7,685 bases of DNA from CAVQZC01 sp963718315 (lineage in GTDB: Bacteria; Actinomycetota; Thermoleophilia; Gaiellales; JAICJC01). The stretch is from the NCBI GenBank assembly GCA_963718315.1, contig CAVQZC010000001.1:1-7685 (forward strand). The letters run 5' to 3'. Each line of letters begins with the position of its first letter. Position 1 is the first letter of the stretch. A program made the position numbers and the translations under genes. The notes under the pieces are model-generated. The model ran no database searches and was not told the origin of the DNA. It saw only the letters and a program-made list of their open reading frames with translations. Of this stretch, positions 1 to 5,378 are shown piece after piece.

Positions 1-11
1 ATCAGTCCACC

Positions 12-48
12 GACCGCACCGGCCTGTGAAGTGCAGACCGGTGCGGTC
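12..48 (-). terminator. Hairpin at the 3' end of the MFS transporter gene
   Basis: Bases 12-22 and 38-48 form a perfect 11-bp inverted repeat around a 15-nt loop, inside which CTG (24-26) and CAG (34-36) can pair further. The stem overlaps the stop codon of the minus-strand transporter at 47-49. Position and stability suggest a transcription terminator or 3' stability structure. There is no T-run after the stem on the minus strand, so this is not a classical intrinsic terminator. Confidence 0.5.
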
Positions 49-1282
49 ACTCCGTCGCCGTCGCGACCCTGACCGGCGATCGCCGCACCCTCGCCGGCAG
101 CAAGCGCTCGCCGAGCACCGCGCTGGCCGAGGCGACGGCCAGCACGGTTGCCTGGGTCAGCCACAGCAGCGCGCCCGACTGGCTGAGCAGGAAGCCTCCG
201 ACGGCCGGTCCGATCACGCCGCCCGCGCTCCACGAGAGCGCCGACACCGCCATGTAGCGGCCGAGCAGGCTGGGCTTGGCGAGGTCGGCGGTGATCGAGC
301 CCATGGTGCCCGCGAACAGGCACTCGGCGACCCCGAAGGTGCCGCCGCAGATCACGAACAACGTGGCGGCGCTGTCACCTGACAGCGACGACCCGGTGAC
401 CAGCACGCCGACCCAGACGGCTGCCCAGACGGCGGCGGCGATCGAGATCATCACCATCCGCCGGTTGCCGCTGGCCCGGCGGCCGATCAGCGGCTGGAGG
501 GCCGCGACCGCGACCGTGTTTGCGACGAAGACGGCCGAGACCTGCTGGGGCGAGAGGCCGGCGTCGTTGGTGAGGTACGCGGGGAGGACGTCGAACTGGC
601 TGATGCCCGCGGCGATCAGCGCCGTGTTGAGGACGAACATGAACAGGAACGGCCGGTCGGAGAGCACCAGCAGCAGACCGCCGTGATCCGTCCCCTCGCG
701 CGGGTGGCGGGGCAGCCGCGGGATGACGAACATGCAGACCAGGAAGGTCATCGCGTCGACCACGAACAGCCGGTGGAAGCTGGCCGCGTTGCCCAGCGTG
801 GCGACCTGGCCGGCGACCAGCACGCCGACGCCGAAGCCCAGCGCCATCATCTGATAGCGGCCGCCCCAGGCTCGCTCGGCGTCGCTCGACGCGGTCGCCA
901 GGAGCGTCCCATGTGCCGGCCAGTAGCCGCCGGTGCCGACGCCGGCAACGATGGCGGCCAGGAAGGCCTGCCAGGCCTGGTCGACGAGGATGAAGCTGGC
1001 GTAGCCGACAGCCGAGGCGACCAGCGCACAGACGATGACGATGTGCGCCCCGAACCGGTCGATGGCGGCGCCGACGACCGGCGCCGCCAGAATCGCCGCG
1101 AAGCCGTTGGCTGCGATGACGAGGCCGGAGATGCTGTACGACAGCCCGACCTCGTCATGCAGGTAGACGAAGAGGAACGGGATCACGAACCCGTTGCCGA
1201 GCGAGTTCACAAACGCGCTTGCCAGCAGCCGGCGCACGTCTGTCGACTGCCGCTTGCGGTGGCTCCAGGGGATCCTCGGCAC
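47..1282 (-). CDS. MFS family transporter, substrate unknown
   Basis: An integral membrane transporter of the major facilitator superfamily, about 411 aa, the usual length for the 12-helix form. From the chosen GTG start there is a short basic N-terminus (HRKRQSTDVRR) and then alternating hydrophobic helices to near the C-terminus. The loop after helix 2 carries an MFS motif A-like GAAIDRFG at about residues 71-78, with Asp75, Arg76 and Gly78. A GPAVGG stretch lies in one of the last helices. The frame is open to a TTG at 1321, which gives 424 aa. I prefer GTG at 1282 because TAGCTT lies 7 nt upstream (1290-1295), because GGAG is adjacent, and because it leaves 53 nt for divergent promoters rather than 14. 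It is transcribed away from the PPOX flavoprotein gene. Drug or metabolite efflux is possible, but the sequence does not identify a substrate. Confidence 0.9.
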   Translation of the reverse strand: MPRIPWSHRKRQSTDVRRLLASAFVNSLGNGFVIPFLFVYLHDEVGLSYSISGLVIAANGFAAILAAPVVGAAIDRFGAHIVIVCALVASAVGYASFILVDQAWQAFLAAIVAGVGTGGYWPAHGTLLATASSDAERAWGGRYQMMALGFGVGVLVAGQVATLGNAASFHRLFVVDAMTFLVCMFVIPRLPRHPREGTDHGGLLLVLSDRPFLFMFVLNTALIAAGISQFDVLPAYLTNDAGLSPQQVSAVFVANTVAVAALQPLIGRRASGNRRMVMISIAAAVWAAVWVGVLVTGSSLSGDSAATLFVICGGTFGVAECLFAGTMGSITADLAKPSLLGRYMAVSALSWSAGGVIGPAVGGFLLSQSGALLWLTQATVLAVASASAVLGERLLPARVRRSPVRVATATE

Positions 1283-1289
1283 TGCCTCC

Positions 1290-1295
1290 AAGCTA
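1290..1295 (-). promoter_or_regulatory. Candidate -10 element for the MFS gene
   Basis: TAGCTT on the minus strand fits TANNNT and lies 7 nt before the preferred GTG start, as expected for a leaderless transcript. No good -35 lies at 16-18 nt; a TTGCGA is present at a 20-nt spacing. This is a weak prediction. Confidence 0.25.
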
Positions 1296-1322
1296 CCGCG
1301 GCCGTGCGGAACACGTCGCAAG

Positions 1323-1328
1323 TATTCT
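1323..1328 (+). promoter_or_regulatory. Candidate -10 element for the PPOX flavoprotein gene
   Basis: TATTCT ends 7 nt before the ATG at 1336, so transcription would begin at or next to the start codon (leaderless). No Shine-Dalgarno precedes this ATG, which agrees with that reading. No recognisable -35 is present at 16-18 nt. Confidence 0.35.
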
Positions 1329-1335
1329 GCGAACC

Positions 1336-1956
1336 ATGGGCGTGCTTCGGGACGAGGAGCAGCTGCGGGGGGCGATCGGGCACCCCTCCGAGGTCGTGGT
1401 CAGCAAGATCACCGACCACCTGAACCCGCTCACACGGCAGTTCATCGAGGCGTCCCCGTTCATGTGCATCGCGACCTCGTCGCCGGACGGCCGGTGCGAT
1501 GTCTCGCCGCGCGGCGATCCGGCCGGGTTCGTGCGGATCCTCGACGAGCGGACGCTCCTCATCCCCGACCGGCCGGGCAACCGGATCGCCGACACGCTGC
1601 GGAACATCCTCGAGAATCCCAACGTCGGGCTGCTCTTCCTGATCCCCGGAATCGGCGACAGCTTCCGCGTCAACGGCCGCGCCTCCATCATCGACGACCC
1701 CGTGCTGCTGGCCGCGAGCGTGGTGGACGGCAAGGCTCCGAAGCTCGGGATCCTGGTCGAGATCGAGGAGGCCTACACGCAGTGCTCCAAGGCGCTGATC
1801 CGCTCCGACCTGTGGAACCCCGAGCTCCACGTCGACCGCAAGCAGCTGCCCAGCAGCGGCGAGATCCTGCGTGTGGTGCGCGAGGACGACTTCGACGCCG
1901 ACCGCTACGACAGTGAACGCGCGGAGCGGTATGCGCGCGGCGACGGCCTGTACTGA
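1336..1956 (+). CDS. FMN-dependent PPOX-type flavoprotein (pyridoxamine 5'-phosphate oxidase fold)
   Basis: A cytosolic split-barrel flavoprotein of 206 aa. It resembles the group often named MSMEG_1061/DR2398-type FMN-dependent PPOX flavoproteins, which are usually about 200 aa. Visible landmarks are a core strand and turn SSPDGRCDVSPRGDPAGFV (residues 48-66); an RPGNRIADTLRNILENPNVG segment (79-98) where this fold contacts FMN phosphate; SFRVNGRA (109-116); and the C-terminal signature AYTQCSKALIRSDLW (146-160). The frame is open upstream to 1219, but that part overlaps the divergent transporter gene and does not look like the family. ATG 1336 gives the expected N-terminus. The substrate is unknown; members reduce or bind flavin- or F420-linked substrates, and some have no known reaction. 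The neighbouring divergent MFS gene suggests a detoxification pairing, but this is inference only. Confidence 0.9.
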   Translation: MGVLRDEEQLRGAIGHPSEVVVSKITDHLNPLTRQFIEASPFMCIATSSPDGRCDVSPRGDPAGFVRILDERTLLIPDRPGNRIADTLRNILENPNVGLLFLIPGIGDSFRVNGRASIIDDPVLLAASVVDGKAPKLGILVEIEEAYTQCSKALIRSDLWNPELHVDRKQLPSSGEILRVVREDDFDADRYDSERAERYARGDGLY

Positions 1957-1961
1957 CGGCA

Positions 1962-1980
1962 TCCCCTGAGCCGCGGGGGA
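1962..1980 (+). terminator. Weak hairpin after the PPOX gene
   Basis: TCCCC (1962-1966) can pair with GGGGA (1976-1980) around a 9-nt loop, just after the stop at 1954-1956. Five base pairs without a T-run make this a marginal terminator. Read-through into the small membrane protein gene 95 nt downstream is quite possible. Confidence 0.2.
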
Positions 1981-1997
1981 ATCCCTGACGCGATGCC

Positions 1998-2047
1998 ACC
2001 TCCTCCTTCGTAGGTTGGGAACGTCCCAAGTGAACGTCGGAGGAGGT
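1998..2047 (+). promoter_or_regulatory. Nested leader structure that would sequester the Shine-Dalgarno
   Basis: Bases 1998-2006 (ACCTCCTCC) are the exact reverse complement of the Shine-Dalgarno segment 2039-2047 (GGAGGAGGT), giving a perfect 9-bp outer stem. Inside it, TTGGGA (2015-2020) and TCCCAA (2024-2029) form a second perfect 6-bp stem with the loop ACG. The SD itself is strong and sits 4 nt from ATG 2052, so the paired form would block ribosome binding. If transcription starts upstream of 1998, for example by read-through from the PPOX gene, this could act as a thermosensor-like or ligand- or protein-controlled switch. The inner dyad could instead be a DNA operator. Confidence 0.5.
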
Positions 2048-2051
2048 CACC

Positions 2052-2360
2052 ATGAGCACCAGTCCCGCACAGTCGCTACCGAGCGGTTCGTCAGGCCCCG
2101 GTCGGGTGTCGGTCGTGGCCGGGATTGCGCTCGCCTGCGCGCTCGCCCCGGTGCTGCCGCTGCTCTCGATCGTCTCGACCTGGTCGGCCCTGTTTCTCGC
2201 GGGCCCCTATGTCGCCCTCGTTCTTGCGGTAGCCACACTCGTCGCCACCCATCGCCGGGAGGCCGGCCACGCGCGACTGATGGCGTGGCTCGCAATCGCG
2301 GTCACCATCGGATGGGTGCTCATGCTGATCGCGCTCGGGCTGGCGCTGCTGTCTGCGTGA
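2052..2360 (+). CDS. Small three-helix membrane protein, function unknown
   Basis: A 102-aa integral membrane protein. The Ser/Pro/Gly-rich N-terminus (residues 1-18) is followed by three hydrophobic segments at about 20-42, 46-66 and 77-100. A short charged loop THRREAGHAR (67-76) lies between the second and third, and there is almost no C-terminal tail. The start is well supported: GGAGGAGGT ends 4 nt before the ATG, the best Shine-Dalgarno in the window. I do not recognise a family; the size and layout are shared by many uncharacterised actinobacterial membrane proteins. It lies 95 nt after the PPOX flavoprotein gene on the same strand and may be co-transcribed with it. The upstream sequence could fold so as to hide the SD (1998-2047), suggesting translational control. 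A strong hairpin follows 10 nt after the stop. Confidence 0.8.
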   Translation: MSTSPAQSLPSGSSGPGRVSVVAGIALACALAPVLPLLSIVSTWSALFLAGPYVALVLAVATLVATHRREAGHARLMAWLAIAVTIGWVLMLIALGLALLSA

Positions 2361-2370
2361 CGGGACGTGG

Positions 2371-2400
2371 AGGGGTGCGCGGCCTGCGCCGCGCACCCCT
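2371..2400. terminator. Bidirectional terminator hairpin between convergent genes
   Basis: A perfect 13-bp stem (2371-2383 with 2388-2400) with the four-base loop CTGC lies 10 nt after the plus-strand stop (2360) and 16 nt before the minus-strand stop (2417). It is the only structure between two convergent genes, so it probably terminates both. There is no T-run on either side, which is common for terminator hairpins in GC-rich actinobacteria. Confidence 0.75.
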
Positions 2401-2416
2401 GGTCCTGCCTAGTGGG

Positions 2417-3667
2417 CTAGTGGTGGTGCCAGAAGCCACCGTCGCCAGCCCACGGCAAGCGGTAGGCGCGGTAGGTGTTGACCCCGGCCGGGAACGCTGC
2501 GTCGAACTCCAGGTGCCCGGACGGGCTGAACTCGGAGAAGGAGGGCAGGGCGCCCCAGCCGATGAACTGGTCGCCGTTGTGGGTCGTCTCGGCGTTGCCC
2601 TGCGAGGGAGCCGAGAGCCCCTGTGGCTGGTTGTCCGAGGCGACCAGCGTGGCCGTCTTCTTCCAGGGGTCGAGCACGACCGTCACCGACCGGCTGTACG
2701 GCAGCTGCACGGGGCCCGCCGCGTCGTTGTCGAAGAACGTGAACGTGTTCGGCCCGACCTGCTCGGGGTCGTGTTGCCAGGCGAAGATCGCGCCCGCGTT
2801 GTCCAGCACCTGCCCGGGCGCAGCCTTCTCGGTGAACGTGCTGTGCTTGCCGCCGAGCTCCCAGTCGATGTGCCCGGTGCGCCGGTTCACGTCGTAGGTC
2901 GTCCAGGTGTTACGGGCGTCGATCAGGAGGCTGCCGTCCCACGCCACGTGCACGGCGTTGATGTGGAACCAGTCCCACGGGGTGCTGGGCGATGCCGGCA
3001 GCGGCACCTGGCTGTCGCTGTAGGGAACGTGGTCGGCGCTGTTCCACTGGAAGAGCACACGGCCTGTGCGGACGTCGATCTCCTGGGCGACTCCGTCGAT
3101 CACCGTCTGGTTGGACGGGCCGCCGATCGACGTCAGGTCGGCCGTGGCCGTGGTGTAGGCGAGGATCAGCGCCGTGTCCTGGCGCGTGATCAGGAACTCA
3201 TGCCCATCGGCGCTGAGCCCGTTGCCCGCCTGAACGGTGGCGATCTGGTGGTAGTGGTCGTTGTAGATGTAGTCGGTGCCCTGGGCCAGGCCGCCGAGGC
3301 CGGTGCCCTGCCACCACGTGAGGACCGGCTGGCCACGATAGGTCTGGGTGCGGAAGTCGGCCGCCTCCTGGCCTGCCGGAACCGCGTGGAACCAGATCAC
3401 GTGGCCGTGGTTGTCGATGATCTCCGGTCCGTTTGCGTAGGTGTCGGAGTCGCCGAACGGAGCGACGAAGATGTCTCCGTTGTGGTTGTCCGCGCCCGGG
3501 GTCACGATCGTGATCGGTGGCGGAGCGGTCGGCGGACTGTCGGCACCGGCGCCGGCTGGAACTGCCGCGGCCAGCACGGCGCCCGCGAGGGCGACCGCGT
3601 AGGCGAGTCGCCGGCGATGGCTGGGTGGCCGCCGGTCCACGGTTGGAGACAACGAGAGCTTGCGCAT
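2417..3667 (-). CDS. Secreted arylsulfotransferase-family protein
   Basis: An exported 416-aa protein resembling the actinobacterial arylsulfotransferase (ASST-like) family, a beta-propeller fold. Enzymes of this group move sulfate between phenolic compounds without PAPS. Residues 1-42 form a signal peptide: basic N-region (HRRR), hydrophobic core (LAYAVALAGAVLAAAV), and probable cleavage after AGAGA before Asp43. Propeller-like repeats follow: NGDIFVAPFG (63-72), GHVIWFHAV (88-96), DGHEFLITRQD (154-164), WDWFHINAVHVAWDGSLLIDAR (231-252), GHIDWELGG (265-273), FAWQHDPEQ (295-303), NTFTFFDND (307-315), GWGALPSFSEFSPSG (370-384) and YRAYRLPW (399-406). The WDWFHINAV and AWQHD blocks are typical of the family; which His is catalytic cannot be assigned from sequence alone. 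ATG 3667 has an AAAGGGG Shine-Dalgarno 6 nt upstream. The protein ends in Trp-His-His-His. It has its own promoter at 3745-3773 and looks monocistronic. Its substrate is unknown. Confidence 0.85.
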   Translation of the reverse strand: MRKLSLSPTVDRRPPSHRRRLAYAVALAGAVLAAAVPAGAGADSPPTAPPPITIVTPGADNHNGDIFVAPFGDSDTYANGPEIIDNHGHVIWFHAVPAGQEAADFRTQTYRGQPVLTWWQGTGLGGLAQGTDYIYNDHYHQIATVQAGNGLSADGHEFLITRQDTALILAYTTATADLTSIGGPSNQTVIDGVAQEIDVRTGRVLFQWNSADHVPYSDSQVPLPASPSTPWDWFHINAVHVAWDGSLLIDARNTWTTYDVNRRTGHIDWELGGKHSTFTEKAAPGQVLDNAGAIFAWQHDPEQVGPNTFTFFDNDAAGPVQLPYSRSVTVVLDPWKKTATLVASDNQPQGLSAPSQGNAETTHNGDQFIGWGALPSFSEFSPSGHLEFDAAFPAGVNTYRAYRLPWAGDGGFWHHH

Positions 3668-3744
3668 GAGATACCCCTTTGGTGCTGTTCGAACGGAGCC
3701 GGAACCCGCCGCCGGTATGCGGCAGAAGCCAGCAGGATTCAGAC

Positions 3745-3773
3745 ACCGTAGGCGAGGTTCCTCATCTTGTCAA
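3745..3773 (-). promoter_or_regulatory. Sigma-70-type promoter of the arylsulfotransferase-family gene
   Basis: On the minus strand, a perfect TTGACA (3768-3773) is followed by a 17-nt spacer and TACGGT (3745-3750), which fits TANNNT. Transcription would start near 3738, leaving a leader of about 70 nt that contains the AAAGGGG Shine-Dalgarno. This is the closest match to a housekeeping promoter in the window. Confidence 0.7.
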
Positions 3774-3789
3774 TAAATCCGATAGACAA
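3767..3789. promoter_or_regulatory. Dyad operator candidate over the -35 element
   Basis: A 23-bp imperfect dyad, read on the minus strand as TTGTCTAT, 7 nt, ATTGACAA, has 7 of 8 matching arm positions and covers the -35 hexamer of the promoter at 3745-3773. It lies in a local AT-rich patch. The length and placement would suit a dimeric repressor of the TetR or MarR kind; the regulator is not in this window. Confidence 0.45.
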
Positions 3790-3833
3790 AATGGAGATTA
3801 GGTTCGAGAAGCGTTCCGCTGCGTGGTCAGCGT

Positions 3834-4652
3834 CTAGGAGATTCGTCCCCAGGTGCCGGTCACGGTCGGGTGCATGCAGACCGCATCCGCTGCCGTCATC
3901 TCGTCGTGGATGCGTTGCTGGAGGGTCGTCAGGCCGAGCTCCTCCGCGGAGACCAGGCCAAGTTGATCGGTGATCACCGGCGCTAGCGTCCCAAGGATGC
4001 CCGCGATCAGACGCGATGCGGTATCAGCTTCCAGAATCGGGACGACGCCGAAGCTGTGCACGTTCTGATAGCCGGCCTCTGCCAGGAGCCGGTGGGCGGT
4101 CGCGCCGAACGCGGGGTTGAGTCCCAGATGCCGAAACGCCGCCAGGATCCACCCGTGGGCACTGGTGAACAGCGGTGTCGCCGGTTCGTCGCGGAACGCG
4201 CCGATGTCGAAGTCGATCACAACCAGCGCCCCGCCCGACTCGAGCGCCCCCTGCAACCGGTGCAGCACTGCCAGCGGATCGGCCAGGTGGATGAAGAGCA
4301 GCCTGGCGACGATCACGTCGAACCGGCCGGGCGGCTCCCAGCTGGTGACGTCCCCCTCCTCGACTACGACCTTGCGGTAGCCGGCGTCGCGAACCCGCGT
4401 CTTGGCGGCGGCGACCATCGTCGGCGAGCGATCGAGCGCCACCACGCTCCCACTGGCGCCGACGCGCCGGGCGATCACCGATGCCAGGTGACCGAGCCCT
4501 GTGCCTAGCTCCAGCGCCCGCATCCCCTCTGCGATGCCGACCTGGTTGAGGATCAACTCGCTTGCCGGGGCGATCGTCTCGGCCTGCAAGCGGAGACGGG
4601 CCAACTCCGCCTCCTCGGTCCCCAGCACGTACTGCCGTTGGGTGTTCTGCAT
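3834..4652 (-). CDS. Class I SAM-dependent methyltransferase
   Basis: A cytosolic methyltransferase of 272 aa with a Rossmann-type SAM-binding domain. The N-terminus MQNTQRQYVLGTEEAELARL (1-20) matches the YVLG..xELxRL opening common in this group. Motif I is ALELGTGLGHLA (46-57). The acidic end of strand 2 is VALDRSP (71-77, Asp74), which should bind the SAM ribose. VEEGDVTSW (97-105) is the adenine-side motif. FDVIVARLLFIHLADP (111-126) is the post-motif II region, and GGALVVIDFD (140-149) follows. Residues 150-272 form a helical cap that probably sets the acceptor, which is unknown. The frame stays open to a TTG at 4685. I prefer ATG 4652 because the family N-terminus begins there and AGG lies 6 nt upstream. 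A terminator separates it from the upstream Hpt/receiver transcript, so it likely has its own promoter. Confidence 0.88.
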   Translation of the reverse strand: MQNTQRQYVLGTEEAELARLRLQAETIAPASELILNQVGIAEGMRALELGTGLGHLASVIARRVGASGSVVALDRSPTMVAAAKTRVRDAGYRKVVVEEGDVTSWEPPGRFDVIVARLLFIHLADPLAVLHRLQGALESGGALVVIDFDIGAFRDEPATPLFTSAHGWILAAFRHLGLNPAFGATAHRLLAEAGYQNVHSFGVVPILEADTASRLIAGILGTLAPVITDQLGLVSAEELGLTTLQQRIHDEMTAADAVCMHPTVTGTWGRIS

Positions 4653-4691
4653 GTGTCGCCTGGCCTGCGCCCCGCCCCCTTGCAACAGAAG

Positions 4692-4697
4692 ACACTA
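4692..4697 (-). promoter_or_regulatory. Candidate -10 element for the methyltransferase gene
   Basis: TAGTGT on the minus strand fits TANNNT and lies just after the terminator hairpin at 4724-4749. Transcription would start near 4685, giving a leader of about 33 nt to ATG 4652. No convincing -35 is visible at 16-18 nt. Confidence 0.3.
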
Positions 4698-4723
4698 CAC
4701 AACCGGGCGCGCAGCCGACACGA

Positions 4724-4749
4724 AACGGGCGCCCTGGAGGGCGCCCGTT
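4724..4749 (-). terminator. Terminator hairpin after the receiver remnant
   Basis: A perfect 11-bp GC-rich stem (4724-4734 with 4739-4749) with a four-base loop is followed on the minus strand by TTTCGTGT if the last stem bases are counted. It overlaps the TAA of the truncated receiver frame and precedes the methyltransferase gene. It most likely ends the Hpt transcript. Confidence 0.7.
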
Positions 4750-4837
4750 AGCACACGCTATGTGAGAGCCGCAGCATCCGGTTGATCGGGTCGTCGTCGA
4801 CCACGAGGATCGAGCCTGTGCGGCGCTCCTCGGTCAT
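4748..4837 (-). pseudogene. Truncated response-regulator receiver domain (N-terminal 29 codons)
   Basis: The minus-strand frame from ATG 4837 reads MTEERRTGSILVVDDDPINR and then MLRLSHSVC before a TAA at 4748-4750. Residues 9-23 are unmistakably the start of a CheY-like receiver domain: first beta strand ILVV, acidic pocket DDD, then PINRML of helix 1. Everything after about residue 24 is missing, including the phospho-acceptor Asp, the conserved Thr/Ser and the Lys, so it cannot be phosphorylated. Its ATG overlaps the stop of the Hpt gene as ATGA, which implies translational coupling in the intact ancestor. The frame runs straight into the terminator hairpin. An internal deletion that kept the terminator would explain this. 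I checked the next bases and see no continuation in another frame before the hairpin. Confidence 0.75.
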
Positions 4838-5214
4838 GTGCCCTCCGAGGCCAGACGACGGACTGCCGGCGCGACAGCGACCCACGCGACCTCGACTTCG
4901 GGCAGCAACCGCGCGACAGCGGCGACATCTCCCGAGTTACCGGCGACCTCGACTCGGTGCGCCGCTGCGCCAAGCTGTACGGCGCTAAACGTGAGAGCGT
5001 CGGACTTGAGGGTATGGCCAGCACGGTGGGCCAGGCCTGCGTCATTCTGATCAACCGCGGTACGGATCTCGGCGATCCTCTCGGGAGCCTCGGCCAGGAA
5101 AGCCCCAGCCAGATCGGCAAGGGCGTCGTCATCTCCCCCAAGAAGGTCGCTGAGCGCGGTCAGAGCGACACTGTCGAGGTGCTCCGCTGGCACGGCCTGA
5201 TGAGAGGGATCCAC
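4834..5214 (-). CDS. Hpt (histidine phosphotransfer) domain protein
   Basis: A cytosolic phosphorelay intermediate of 126 aa, the size of a stand-alone Hpt protein. The four-helix Hpt domain covers about residues 20-118. The phospho-acceptor site is AHRAGHTLKSDALTFSA, with His67 as the predicted phosphorylated residue and Lys70 in the conserved +3 position. The usual Gly after Lys is Ser, as seen in the HTLKS variants. A second conserved helix, LGAAAHRVEVAG, follows. The frame is open to 5382 (182 aa), but the extra N-terminus lacks Hpt character and crosses a good promoter, so I start at GTG 5214. A TTGTCT-17-TAACTT promoter ends 8 nt before it, which would give a leaderless mRNA. The stop overlaps the ATG of a truncated receiver, its probable former partner. 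The MFS/cyclic-nucleotide gene lies 164 nt upstream on the same strand. Confidence 0.8.
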   Translation of the reverse strand: MDPSHQAVPAEHLDSVALTALSDLLGGDDDALADLAGAFLAEAPERIAEIRTAVDQNDAGLAHRAGHTLKSDALTFSAVQLGAAAHRVEVAGNSGDVAAVARLLPEVEVAWVAVAPAVRRLASEGT

Positions 5215-5222
5215 GAAATCAG

Positions 5223-5251
5223 AAGTTACTCCGCGAGAGGGTGCAAGACAA
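5223..5251 (-). promoter_or_regulatory. Sigma-70-type promoter of the Hpt gene
   Basis: On the minus strand, TTGTCT (5246-5251), a 17-nt spacer and TAACTT (5223-5228) form a promoter whose -10 ends 8 nt before GTG 5214. The transcript would be leaderless or nearly so, in keeping with the absence of a well-placed Shine-Dalgarno. Confidence 0.5.
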
Positions 5252-5378
5252 CGGCTGTCCGCGTGGTGGCTGCGCATCCGGGAAGGCGACCGCCAGGGCA
5301 GGCCGAGGGGCTTCTTGGACTTGCTGGAGTGTCCTGCCGCCCTTTGGGTGATCGGAACCACCCCGACTGGAGCCGTAC

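Noticed and set aside
1219..1335. N-terminal extension of the PPOX protein
   Set aside because: It overlaps the start of the divergent transporter and reads as low-complexity sequence unlike the family. ATG 1336 gives the expected length.
2017..2038. GGGAAC followed by CGTC, resembling an ECF-sigma promoter
   Set aside because: The spacer is 12 nt rather than the 16-17 nt needed, and GGGAAC is part of the inner dyad.
2741..2750. GAAC/GTTC dyad resembling a LexA box
   Set aside because: The half-sites are 2 bp apart rather than 4, and the site lies inside a coding region.
2015..3751. A 578-codon plus-strand open frame across the arylsulfotransferase-family gene
   Set aside because: It lies antisense to a gene with signal peptide, family motifs, SD and promoter. 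Its product is charge-rich and has no domain character. Long antisense frames are common in GC-rich DNA.
3801..3825. Possible terminator after the methyltransferase gene
   Set aside because: Only a 4-bp AGCG/CGCT stem can be formed and no T-run follows.
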